NCBI GenBank assembly: GCA_001512505.1
Contig: LFSC01000005.1
Location: 36,078-100,077 of the forward strand
Reading direction: 5' to 3'
Source of the DNA: Clostridiaceae bacterium DTU079
Lineage (GTDB): Bacteria > Bacillota > Clostridia > Acetivibrionales > Acetivibrionaceae
Length of the DNA: 64,000 bases
Shown here: one piece after another, positions 23,045 to 31,974 of the stretch
Layout: each line of letters opens with the position of its first letter
Numbering within the stretch: position 1 is the first letter of the stretch
Notes under the pieces: generated by a model
What the model saw: the letters and a program-made list of their open reading frames with translations, nothing else
Databases searched by the model: none
Told to the model about the DNA's origin: nothing
Program-made: the position numbers and the translations under genes

Positions 23045-23096
23045 GTTCTGTTATTTAAAGGTTTTCCATTTAATAACACTAATTTGATGAAGGGAG

Positions 23097-23615
23097 ATGG
23101 AAATGCGTAATAATATATTATCCAGAGAAATATATGACTATTTATCTTGGCACGTAAGAGAAATTGAAAAAAAGAAAGAGCTTCTTTTTAACGAACATTA
23201 CATTGAAGAAACTCAAGAATCCATAAATTTTAAAGAATTCTTTAAAGACTATATCGATTATATTAACGGTTATTTAGGCACAGTAAAGGTTGGAAAAGGA
23301 GGTTTAACGACCTGTCCCTTCGTAATCATTGACAGCATTGTTGAGGTATTTGACACGGAGGAAATGGAAAATTGCCGGTATCGCATTGTATTACCCTTTG
23401 TGAAAGAAACGGACAGTACTATTGATTGTGCCTCTTGCCTTTCCCCTTTGGGTAAAGCTTTGTTGCTTAAGACCGAAAATGACGAAGTAAATGTACAAAT
23501 CCCCACAGGTGTTTTAAATTATACAATTAGTAAAATCACTCTTCCCGGTATGAAAGAAGCTGTCGATAGGAAAGCAACCGTTTTTAACGGTTCAACAGCT
23601 GTTGCCACCGATTAA
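23097..23615 (+). CDS. GreA/GreB C-terminal-domain-like protein
   Basis: IDCASCLSPLGKALLLKTENDEVNVQIPTGVLNYTISKI resembles the GreA/GreB C-terminal domain (SPIGKALLGKKVGDEVEV...). N-terminus differs from classical GreA coiled coil. Confidence 0.65.
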   Translation: MEMRNNILSREIYDYLSWHVREIEKKKELLFNEHYIEETQESINFKEFFKDYIDYINGYLGTVKVGKGGLTTCPFVIIDSIVEVFDTEEMENCRYRIVLPFVKETDSTIDCASCLSPLGKALLLKTENDEVNVQIPTGVLNYTISKITLPGMKEAVDRKATVFNGSTAVATD

Positions 23616-23666
23616 TTCTTCGATAAATGCAAGCTCTCATTCAGTTTTTATTCATTTGTTCATTGA

Positions 23667-23713
23667 GACTCCAGCCTCTATTTTATGGGTTTTCTGTAGG
23701 TTGGAGTCTTTTT
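23667..23713 (+). terminator. Intrinsic terminator
   Basis: GACTCCAGCC ... GGTTGGAGTC followed by TTTTT. Confidence 0.75.
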
Positions 23714-23859
23714 CATGCAGGTGCAAATTTATAACACTTCATTTGAGGAATCAATAAAGAACAAGATTAATAATAAGAACTTCCTGAGTTTATGAATTCA
23801 TAATCAATTAAAATGTGCAAATAATATATTGTAAGCACAGGACAAAGGGAGGGACGTAC

Positions 23860-24006
23860 TTGAAGGAGAAGAAAAGGGATAAAAACATTGTAAAAGATGC
23901 CGTTGGTGACCCTGCATTCTATAATGATCAGATCGACAAAAATAAGAAACCTATAAAGGAAGCCATGGAAAAGGGAAAAAGCGGCAAGTGCAAAAGCGGA
24001 CTCTAA
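23860..24006 (+). CDS. Small highly charged protein (48 aa)
   Basis: In-frame TTG at 23860 with AGGGAGGG upstream; LKEKKRDKNIVKDAVGDPAFYNDQIDKNKKPIKEAMEKGKSGKCKSGL. Confidence 0.5.
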   Translation: MKEKKRDKNIVKDAVGDPAFYNDQIDKNKKPIKEAMEKGKSGKCKSGL

Positions 24007-24071
24007 AACGAAGGTTAGAAAATTATATCCTTACAACGTTACGGGTTTGCAAAATATTAAATTATGAAAAT

Positions 24072-24164
24072 TTCAGAGCCTGTCAATACGACACGTATAG
24101 AAAGAGCATCCATTCCCCAAAAGTGAGTTTTGATCGACTCCCGGGAGTATTTACAGGCTCTGAA
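24072..24164. repeat. 93-bp multi-branched palindromic element
   Basis: Outer perfect 12-bp arms TTCAGAGCCTGT/ACAGGCTCTGAA (17 of 18 if extended), enclosing three small hairpins: ATACG-aca-CGTAT, CAAAA-gtgag-TTTTG and ACTCCCGGGAGT. Confidence 0.6.
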
Positions 24165-24245
24165 CTTGCAAAGCTTAAGTTTTTTAATAGTATTCTTTAT
24201 AGTCTTAATGATCCCATTAATTGATAAGCAAATTTGGGTATACAA

Positions 24246-25694
24246 TCAAACCCGGATATCCCTTTCACCCTTTTCCATTCTCGCCAATGCATCAATGACA
24301 AATTGCCTTGTTTTTGCATCTTCAAGAGTGTCTATATATTTGCTTATCGCTTTTTCACCGGCCTCTTTCGTGTCACCGGCGGCATAATCCAAAAGATATT
24401 CCTTCAGTGTCAGGATTGCATTGGGCATGCAAAAATTATGCACAAAACTCGATTTTGCAACCTCCATAAAATGTTCTCCTGTTCTTCCCGCTCTGTAGCA
24501 TGCTGTACAAAAGGAAGGAAGACTCTCTGTTTCACATGTTTCCCGGATCACATCGTCAAGGCTTCTAACATCACCCAACTGAAATTGCTCTTTATCCGGC
24601 ATCATATTGCCCATGGATTTCTTGTATCCCCCAACACCTATTCTGGTTCCGGCATCAATCTGCGAAACACCCAAAGGAATAACCTCTCTCCTTACTTCGG
24701 GTTTTTCCCGAGCCGTAAGAATCAATCCCGTATAGGGCACAGATAATCTTAAAATTGCCACCAACTTCTTAAAATCCTCATCACTTACGGCATATTCCGG
24801 GTTTGAGGCATAATCTGTACCGATAGCAGGCTCTATTCTAGGGAAGGAAATGGTATGTGGGCCAACACCGTTATACTTTTCCTCCAAATGTATTGTATGA
24901 TATAAGAGTCCTATTGCCTCGAATCTCCAATCATAAAGGCCGAACAATGCACCGATCGCAACGTCATCCAGTCCGACATCCAGTGCTCTGTCCTGAGCAT
25001 AAAGACGCCACCGGTAGTGTCCTTTGATTGTTCCTTCCGGATGCATCCTTCTATATGTCTCATGATGGTAAGTTTCCTGGAACACCTGAAACGTACCTAT
25101 ACCGACTTCCTTCAGTTTCTTTAACTCTTCCCGGGACAGTGGAGCGCAGTTTATATTTGCCCTCCTGATTTCACCGTTTCCGCATTTTGTGTTATATACC
25201 TGACGGATGCTTTCACATATGAAGTCTATATCCGTTTCAGGAGATTCTCCGTAAACCAGCACCGTCCTCTTTTGCCCCTCGCTTATCATAATCCTTATCT
25301 CCTGTGATATCTCATCCATGGTGAGAGTTCTTCTCTCAATCATTTTATTTTCTCGCCTGAACCCGCAGTACTTGCAGTTATTGGCACATTTATTGCTTAT
25401 ATACAACGGTGCAAAAAAGACAATACGGTCACCGTAGACCTCTCTTTTTAACTTGCTTGCAAGGGCATACATTTCATTAATGGTTTCTTCATCCTTGTTT
25501 TGTATGAGAATAGCCATTTCCTCAGGCTCCAACCTGATTTTCTTCTCTGCCTTTCCAAGTACCCTTCTTACATCATCTTTGCTTGGATTTTCCCATTTAT
25601 TAAGCTGTTCCCATATTTTATCATCATCGATAAAATCTTTTTCCATCAAATCGTATTCTTTAAAGTCCGCTTTGTATTTGTCAAGATAATTCAT
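24246..25694 (-). CDS. hydG: [FeFe]-hydrogenase H-cluster radical SAM maturase HydG
   Basis: CANNCKYCGF radical SAM motif, ThiH-like core, C-terminal CTACYRAGRTGEHFM. Confidence 0.93.
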   Translation of the reverse strand: MNYLDKYKADFKEYDLMEKDFIDDDKIWEQLNKWENPSKDDVRRVLGKAEKKIRLEPEEMAILIQNKDEETINEMYALASKLKREVYGDRIVFFAPLYISNKCANNCKYCGFRRENKMIERRTLTMDEISQEIRIMISEGQKRTVLVYGESPETDIDFICESIRQVYNTKCGNGEIRRANINCAPLSREELKKLKEVGIGTFQVFQETYHHETYRRMHPEGTIKGHYRWRLYAQDRALDVGLDDVAIGALFGLYDWRFEAIGLLYHTIHLEEKYNGVGPHTISFPRIEPAIGTDYASNPEYAVSDEDFKKLVAILRLSVPYTGLILTAREKPEVRREVIPLGVSQIDAGTRIGVGGYKKSMGNMMPDKEQFQLGDVRSLDDVIRETCETESLPSFCTACYRAGRTGEHFMEVAKSSFVHNFCMPNAILTLKEYLLDYAAGDTKEAGEKAISKYIDTLEDAKTRQFVIDALARMEKGERDIRV

Positions 25695-25845
25695 TAAAAA
25701 TCCCTCCTATTAATTCCTCTAATATAAACATAAAGCCCTTTGCCAGGAACACAGAAGAATCCTTGACAAAGGGCATAAACCTCTCTACCGCAAAATCTCC
25801 TCTGCCCCGGAAAAGCATCCTCGGCATCAGAATAATATCCGCCAC
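25681..25845 (-). CDS. Putative 54-codon small ORF overlapping the hydG start
   Basis: GTG start at 25845 with AGGAGG SD: VADIILMPRMLFRGRGDFAVERFMPFVKDSSVFLAKGFMFILEELIGGIFNELS*. Overlaps the first 14 nt of hydG. Not in ORF track. Confidence 0.4.
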   Translation of the reverse strand: MADIILMPRMLFRGRGDFAVERFMPFVKDSSVFLAKGFMFILEELIGGIFNELS

Positions 25846-26270
25846 ACTCTCCTCCTCAAGCCTATGCTCTTGGAGTCAAGCCTTGTTTAAAGCGGAAGTT
25901 CATAATTGAAATATTAATTTTTATTCGGTCAATAAATAAATAATACTGTACCTTTATTATTATATTACGCTTATGATATTGCCATGTCAACAAGCAAAAT
26001 TACTCCGCAGAAAAAGTATTCTCTCTTTTTATGCAGCATTAACAAGTCCTGCATATAACTTCACAATCTTCCTTCCGAATCTTTCTTCAATCATATAATA
26101 TTTACCCATGGTGAACTAAATCTAATCATGCAATATTTCACAATATCCCATATGTTATTTACATAATTTGCCACAAAGTTAAGAATACTGTGTCAATTGC
26201 CTCACAAAACCGGTATTCCAAGAATATTATATTATCGTAAACCAACTTTTAGATCGGAGGCGAAATAACA

Positions 26271-26921
26271 ATGCAATATGAAGTGGCATCCATTCCCCTT
26301 GGTCAACACCGCTTACCCCCACTCCCGTACCCTTACAACGCACTGGAACCTGTAATCAGTGAAGAAGCCTTAAGAATTCATCATGACATACACCACAAGG
26401 CCTATGTTGACGGTCTGAATACAGCGGAAATCAATCTGGCGGAAGCTCGCCGTAACAATGACTACAATTATATAAAGTATTGGGAAAATGAATTGGCTTT
26501 CAACGGTTCAGGACATATATTGCACAGTATTTTCTGGACCGTTATGGCTCCCTTGGGAAGGGGAGGACAGCCCGGTCCCCACACTTTATTCCGGATTAAC
26601 AACTATTTCGGAAGCTTTAATAGCTTTAAGGAGCAGTTCAAAAATGCAACCGAAAAGGTGGAAGGATCCGGTTGGGGAATACTGACATGGCAGCCTTCCT
26701 GGAGACGATTGGAAATTCTGCAATCGGAAAAGCATCAGAACTTAAGCCAATGGAGCGGAATACCCATTCTGGTTTGCGACGTGTGGGAACATGCCTATTA
26801 TCTTGACTATCAAAACAAGAGAAAAGAGTATATCGACAACTGGTGGAATTTGATTAACTGGTATGAGGTAGAAAGAAGACTGCTCATGGCGATGAACGGA
26901 CAAGTGCCTCTTACACAGTAA
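26271..26921 (+). CDS. Iron/manganese superoxide dismutase family protein
   Basis: ALRIHHDIHHKAYVDGLN, FNGSGHILHSIFW, VCDVWEHAYYLDYQNKR: metal-ligand motifs retained. Confidence 0.92.
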   Translation: MQYEVASIPLGQHRLPPLPYPYNALEPVISEEALRIHHDIHHKAYVDGLNTAEINLAEARRNNDYNYIKYWENELAFNGSGHILHSIFWTVMAPLGRGGQPGPHTLFRINNYFGSFNSFKEQFKNATEKVEGSGWGILTWQPSWRRLEILQSEKHQNLSQWSGIPILVCDVWEHAYYLDYQNKRKEYIDNWWNLINWYEVERRLLMAMNGQVPLTQ

Positions 26922-26976
26922 CAAAATTGACATAAGTAAATATAATATATTAGCAACTAATTCTTGAGGTGGTATT

Positions 26977-27672
26977 ATGTTTTCTCCGTTTTTATACAGA
27001 CAATGCCCGGCTGGCTCTGTTCCTTATACGATAAGGCCGGGGGACACCCTAAGCCGTATTGCACAGGAATATGGCTCAACAGTTCAGGAAATCATGAATG
27101 CAAATCCGGGCATTGACCCATATTCATTAAGGGTCGGTCAACAAATATGTGTACCGATAATCGTGCAGCTTTATCCCTCATGCCCTACCACCAACTATTA
27201 TGTTGTAGTGGTAGGAGATACCATAGAGTCTATAGCTGAATATTTCAACATAACACCCCAACAGCTTCTTTATGCCAATTATGGAATTGACCCCGGTGAT
27301 TTATATGTAGATCAAGTGTTATGTATACCGGTTGCCCCTTCACCTGTCAGCGTAAGTGTCAATATAGCAGAACGGAGTCTTGTGGTATACCGCGAAGGAA
27401 ATGAATTCAGAAGGTATAATATAGCCATTGAAAATCCTTCATTTCCCATACCTCGGGGAACCTTTACGGTTTTAAACAAACAAGTTAACCCAGGCGTTGA
27501 GATGGGTGCACGGTGGATAGGCTTATCTGAAGCGGGTTTCGGAATCCACGGCACAAACACACCGGAGTTTATCGATGTCGTAGCAACAGGGAACACCATA
27601 ATCATGTCCAATCGCGATGTCAGCGAATTGTTTAATTTAGTACCTGTAGGAACCGTTGTAGAAGTAAAATAA
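26977..27672 (+). CDS. LysM (x2) + YkuD-like L,D-transpeptidase domain lacking catalytic Cys
   Basis: Two LysM repeats; YkuD fold retained to GIHGTNTPE, but the SNGCIR motif is replaced by TGNTII. Confidence 0.85.
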   Translation: MFSPFLYRQCPAGSVPYTIRPGDTLSRIAQEYGSTVQEIMNANPGIDPYSLRVGQQICVPIIVQLYPSCPTTNYYVVVVGDTIESIAEYFNITPQQLLYANYGIDPGDLYVDQVLCIPVAPSPVSVSVNIAERSLVVYREGNEFRRYNIAIENPSFPIPRGTFTVLNKQVNPGVEMGARWIGLSEAGFGIHGTNTPEFIDVVATGNTIIMSNRDVSELFNLVPVGTVVEVK

Positions 27673-27710
27673 GTGCAAATTCAAACTAAAAATAAGAGAG
27701 GTGAAAAATA

Positions 27711-28742
27711 ATGATGAATATGAATTACAGTCGTCAGTGTCCCTCCGGTACGGCTGCTTATACTATACGGGCAGGAGATACCCTTTATCTTATTGCTCAA
27801 AGGTTCAACACCACCGTTCAGGCTATCCTTGCAACAAATCCGGGCATTGATCCGGAAAGGCTGTACATAGGCCAGGTAATTTGCATACCCCAGGTCCAGC
27901 AGCCATGTCCGGCTGGTTCAACCACCTATGTTATACGAAGCGGAGACACATTAGCGTCAATTGCAAGAAGGTTTAATACTACCGTTCAGGCTTTACTTGC
28001 TATAAACCCCGGAATTATTCCGGAGATGCTGTATATCGGCCAGGTAATTTGTGTTCCGCAGCCTGTCTCCGGATGTCCCATCGGTACATCGCCTTATGAA
28101 ATAAAGGCCGGTGACACACTGGCAAATATAGCCGCAAGGTTCAATACCACTGTGAGGGCTATACTTAATACCAATCCCGGAGTTGTTCCCGAAAGACTGT
28201 ATGTAGGACAGGTAATTTGCATACCCCAGCCACAATCCGTGGACCCATCCTGTCCGACAATGAACTTTTATGTTATACGAAGAGGTGACACACTTTCAGC
28301 CATAGCCCGAATATTTAATGTATCGGTACAGCAGATTATTAATGCAAATCCGGGTATCAACCCCAACGCACTTTATGTAGATCAGGTAATCTGTATACCC
28401 GTTTCCCCATCCCCCACACGTATAATTGTAAGTATTGAGGCAAAAACGCTTTCTTTATACCGTGACGGAAGGCTGGTCAAGTCCTACCCCGTAGCAACAG
28501 GCAAACCTTCCACACCGACTCCACGCGGTAACTTTACCATAGTAAATAAGCAAATCAATCCTGGGGGGCCCTTCGGTACAAGGTGGATGGGGCTTTCGAT
28601 CCCGCATTACGGAATCCACGGAACAAATAACCCAGCTTCCATAGGCACGGCTGCATCAAACGGTTGTATCAGAATGTATAATGAAGATGTCAATGAACTT
28701 TTTAATCTGGTATCTGTCGGAACCATTGTCAATATATATTAA
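27711..28742 (+). CDS. LysM (x4) + YkuD L,D-transpeptidase (intact motif)
   Basis: Four LysM repeats; HGTNNPASIGTAASNGCIRM catalytic motif. Confidence 0.93.
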   Translation: MMNMNYSRQCPSGTAAYTIRAGDTLYLIAQRFNTTVQAILATNPGIDPERLYIGQVICIPQVQQPCPAGSTTYVIRSGDTLASIARRFNTTVQALLAINPGIIPEMLYIGQVICVPQPVSGCPIGTSPYEIKAGDTLANIAARFNTTVRAILNTNPGVVPERLYVGQVICIPQPQSVDPSCPTMNFYVIRRGDTLSAIARIFNVSVQQIINANPGINPNALYVDQVICIPVSPSPTRIIVSIEAKTLSLYRDGRLVKSYPVATGKPSTPTPRGNFTIVNKQINPGGPFGTRWMGLSIPHYGIHGTNNPASIGTAASNGCIRMYNEDVNELFNLVSVGTIVNIY

Positions 28743-28777
28743 TCTTAATTATTAATGCTTTAATAAATATTTTTGGA

Positions 28778-28823
28778 CATTTCACTTAGTGAAATCCCGT
28801 AAATAAAAGCTCGGGACATCGAG
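28778..28823. repeat. Copy 1 of palindromic element CATTTCACTTAGTGAAATCCC plus second hairpin
   Basis: 21-bp identity with 44670-44690; 7-bp arms ATTTCAC/GTGAAAT. Confidence 0.7.
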
Positions 28824-28859
28824 TCCCTTCACTTTTGCCTCTTTCATTTCACTCCAAGA

Positions 28860-28900
28860 GGCCAAAAAATTCAGAGGGATATATCAAATCCCTCTGAATT
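28860..28900 (-). terminator. Intrinsic terminator (minus-strand oriented)
   Basis: Perfect 13-bp stem AATTCAGAGGGAT/ATCCCTCTGAATT (28868-28880/28888-28900); T-run on minus-strand transcript. Confidence 0.7.
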
Positions 28901-29006
28901 CTGAAAACCAACTTCCCTATACCTATTGCAATCTTCTTTATCTTTATTTATTGCAATAAAATTTTTGTTAATTTCGTAAATGTTTTATATCCTCATCGGC
29001 CTTATT

Positions 29007-30233
29007 TTATTTCTTTCCGGCAGCTATTTGTATGCACTGCTGGTGGTTTGTATCGATTTTTCCGTCTTTGTGCCGGGTACTGTTATAAAAATGTATATCA
29101 AAGTGACCGTCAATACCGTTACCTTTAATGTAGTCATGGTTTGTTCCCGCACCGTAATCGCCGCTTCTCCACGATACCCATACGCCTCCCGGTTGACTGT
29201 CGTTTCCTGCATGGGGCATTGCTGTCATACTGGCAGCAATTTTTCTTCCGTTATACTTTATTATTACAGGTCTTCTCACCCAGCTAAAGCCTCCCCATAT
29301 TTCCTTCATAATATTGGTATCTTTTACAGTAAGGGTTTCACAGTCAGCATGGTTTGAACCGGCAGTACGCTTTGCCATGAAGGACTTTCCTGTGTAGAAA
29401 TCCACAACTTCAAAAGTACAGCCTCTGGGAATAACATACTGTGCTTCGGTCCACCAATCTAAAAGTTCGCCATATTGGGCACCGGGAGTGCTCTTAACAG
29501 GAACATTAATCACCGGAACTTTTAATTTCTGCCCTACATAAAGCACTGCTGAAGTACTTATATTGTTTGCTTTCGCCAAATCATTTACTGTTATGCCAAA
29601 CTTTTCTGAAATACTCCATAAGCTGTCCCCTTTTTGAACCGTATAATCCTTATAGGTTACACTAGGTTGGGTAGGAGATGTTGTGCTTGATGAGGTTGAC
29701 GGTATTTTTATGACTTGTCCGATGTTAAGGTAGGATTTTTCGTTGGCTCCGTTCAGTTTTAAAAGCTCAGTGAAATTAACATTAAATTTCTGGCTTACTG
29801 TCCAGTATGTGTCACCCTTTTGTACCGTGTATGTCTTATACGCGGATGTCTGGTTTGATGAAGGTATTACAACCTTATCTCCGACATAAAGTATGGATTT
29901 TTCGTTAGCATTATTTAATTCCAACAATTTTGGGAGATTTACGCCGTATTTTTGGCTGATAATCCAATATGTCTCCCCTGACTTAACCGTATGTACTACT
30001 TGATTGTTCAAGGGTACTGTTATAATCTGTCCGGGATACAACACAGTATTTTCATTGGCATTATTCGCTTTCATCAATTCAACTGTTGAAATACCGTATT
30101 TGCTGCTTATTTTCCAGAAGGCATCACCAGGCTGTACTTTGTAGGATATGCTCTCAGCAAAAGCAAATACTGAACTTGTAGCTATCACACCTATTGTTAA
30201 TGCCCCACAAATTAGTCTCCTGTTTAACCTCAT
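29007..30233 (-). CDS. Secreted LysM (x4) protein with uncharacterised C-terminal domain
   Basis: Signal peptide; four LysM repeats; C-terminus GSNHADCETLTVKDTNIMKEIWGGFSWVRRPVIIKYNGRKIAASMTAMPHAG. Confidence 0.85.
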   Translation of the reverse strand: MRLNRRLICGALTIGVIATSSVFAFAESISYKVQPGDAFWKISSKYGISTVELMKANNANENTVLYPGQIITVPLNNQVVHTVKSGETYWIISQKYGVNLPKLLELNNANEKSILYVGDKVVIPSSNQTSAYKTYTVQKGDTYWTVSQKFNVNFTELLKLNGANEKSYLNIGQVIKIPSTSSSTTSPTQPSVTYKDYTVQKGDSLWSISEKFGITVNDLAKANNISTSAVLYVGQKLKVPVINVPVKSTPGAQYGELLDWWTEAQYVIPRGCTFEVVDFYTGKSFMAKRTAGSNHADCETLTVKDTNIMKEIWGGFSWVRRPVIIKYNGRKIAASMTAMPHAGNDSQPGGVWVSWRSGDYGAGTNHDYIKGNGIDGHFDIHFYNSTRHKDGKIDTNHQQCIQIAAGKK

Positions 30234-30358
30234 TATCCTAATCCCCCTTCATTAGAGTAAAGTTTAGTTTGATGTACTTTTTGTGTAGGTTTACATAAAA
30301 TAATTTCGATTAGGATCAATGAATTCCTTTGTGTAAATTTTGGTATGCGTTATGGTTG

Positions 30359-31102
30359 TCAATGTTTGTCGTTGTAATCGTAAAACATTTCATCAATCAA
30401 TCTATCATACTCTTCAGTATTACCCATTGCTGCTTTTATAAGTGTTCCAATATTCTTAACCATTAACTTAAAGTATAACCAGTCGCCCAAATCATCATAT
30501 TTTCTTGTCGAATTAATAAGATAATTCTTTTTAAGTGAAGTGTATTTTTTCCCTTTTGACTTGCCATACTTCTTTAGTATCTTTGCAGTTGCAACATCTT
30601 CCATTGCCCTTTTCTCCACAAAACCGCCAATCGCATCAAATGTATCTTTAGTGGCCCAAAACATCCCACAATATAATCCTGTGACAGCAAATAAAAATCT
30701 ACACAAAATATCGTTACACCACAACGGAAATGAATATCTTTCAAATCTTATCGGTGCACCGCCACCAATAAATTTTCCGCTTCCAAGTAAATGATACACT
30801 TCAGAAATAGTTCCTTTTGTCATACGATTGTCGCAATCAATTGTTATAATTATCTTTCCTCTTGCCGCACTTATTCCGGCATTTCTAATCTTTGCGATGC
30901 ATCTGTCTTCATTTTTAACTACAATTGCTCCATTCTCTTTAGCAATATCCTCTGTCCTATCGGTACATCTGTTACAAACAATAATAATTTCAACATTACC
31001 TTCAAATTCATCCGCTGATTCACGAATAGAATCCACACATCTTTTTACATATTTTTCCTCATTATGTGCCGGTACTACAACTGAGACATGAATATCACTC
31101 AT
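30359..31102 (-). CDS. Family 2 glycosyltransferase
   Basis: VSVVVPAHNEEKYVKRCVDSI ... IIIVCNRCTDRTEDIA. Confidence 0.88.
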   Translation of the reverse strand: MSDIHVSVVVPAHNEEKYVKRCVDSIRESADEFEGNVEIIIVCNRCTDRTEDIAKENGAIVVKNEDRCIAKIRNAGISAARGKIIITIDCDNRMTKGTISEVYHLLGSGKFIGGGAPIRFERYSFPLWCNDILCRFLFAVTGLYCGMFWATKDTFDAIGGFVEKRAMEDVATAKILKKYGKSKGKKYTSLKKNYLINSTRKYDDLGDWLYFKLMVKNIGTLIKAAMGNTEEYDRLIDEMFYDYNDKH

Positions 31103-31259
31103 TTCATCTTCTCCTCATTAGCGAAAATATGAATCTGGTGGTCACTCATCTTCTCTTAGTTTTAATTCATAAGATAACTCTATCACCAAAACCTTACTAT
31201 AAAAAAATATATATTGTAAATCGAACTTCAATGGGTATTTATCCCCACTGAAATTAATA

Positions 31260-31290
31260 AAAAAGCCTCTGCCTTGTAAAAGGTAGAGGT
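31260..31290 (-). terminator. Intrinsic terminator of DUF47/PiT operon
   Basis: GCCTCTGCCTT-gtaa-AAGGTAGAGG stem with T-run in minus direction. Confidence 0.75.
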
Positions 31291-31309
31291 CCTGGAATTT
31301 CGATAAAGT

Positions 31310-31933
31310 CTATGAGTTTTTCATTATAACGTTCTCTATAGCATCTGCAACGTCCTCGCAAGCATCACAGCATTTTTCCAGATAGTAGAAAGTAATGTCC
31401 CAAGCAGCCGTTTCTTTAAAGTCGTTGCAATTTACATACAAATCCCTTGTTGCCTCAGTAAAGAGCCTGTCCCCCTCCTCTTCCAATTGATTGACTTCAA
31501 TAATCAATTGATGAAGAGTCTTGGATTTTCTGAAATTATGAAACTCAGCCAAAGCCTGCTTTAGCGAATTGCAGCATTTCACGATAATTTCGGTCATTTC
31601 CAATGCCCGTTCCCGAATATTTACAACATTAAACATGTACATGCGCATAACGACATCCTCGATGGAGTCCGTTACATTGTCTATGGCATCTGCCAATGCC
31701 ATAATATCTTCTCTTTCGATAGGGGTGATGAATTCCTTCACAAGTTTTTTTATCATTACATGCCGTGCCTGATCCCCTGCATGTTCGATGGTATGCATTT
31801 CTTCCATTTTTTCACGAAGCTTCGACGCATCAAAATTGTTCATTATATCTTTCAATAAATTTGCTGCCTGACATGAATAGTCCACCAGCTCAACAAAAGT
31901 ATCAAAATAGTATTCATTCTTCTTTCTCGCCAT
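31310..31933 (-). CDS. DUF47/PhoU-like Pit accessory protein
   Basis: DQARHVMIKKLVKEFITPIEREDIMALADAIDNVTDSIEDVV. Confidence 0.92.
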   Translation of the reverse strand: MARKKNEYYFDTFVELVDYSCQAANLLKDIMNNFDASKLREKMEEMHTIEHAGDQARHVMIKKLVKEFITPIEREDIMALADAIDNVTDSIEDVVMRMYMFNVVNIRERALEMTEIIVKCCNSLKQALAEFHNFRKSKTLHQLIIEVNQLEEEGDRLFTEATRDLYVNCNDFKETAAWDITFYYLEKCCDACEDVADAIENVIMKNS

Positions 31934-31974
31934 AATTCAATCCTCTCTCATTTATAATAATAGTAGCTTATGCA

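Noticed and set aside
24072-24164. tRNA-like gene
   Set aside because: Branched shape only; lacks T-loop GTTCRA, anticodon arm geometry and CCA-proximal 7-bp acceptor of a tRNA.
25700-25900. Known riboswitch upstream of hydG (TPP, SAM, cobalamin, lysine considered)
   Set aside because: No diagnostic consensus motif could be identified; reported only as structured leader or small ORF.
27711-28400. Regularly spaced repeats resembling an array
   Set aside because: They are LysM coding repeats (Pfam-like ~50 aa units), not CRISPR.
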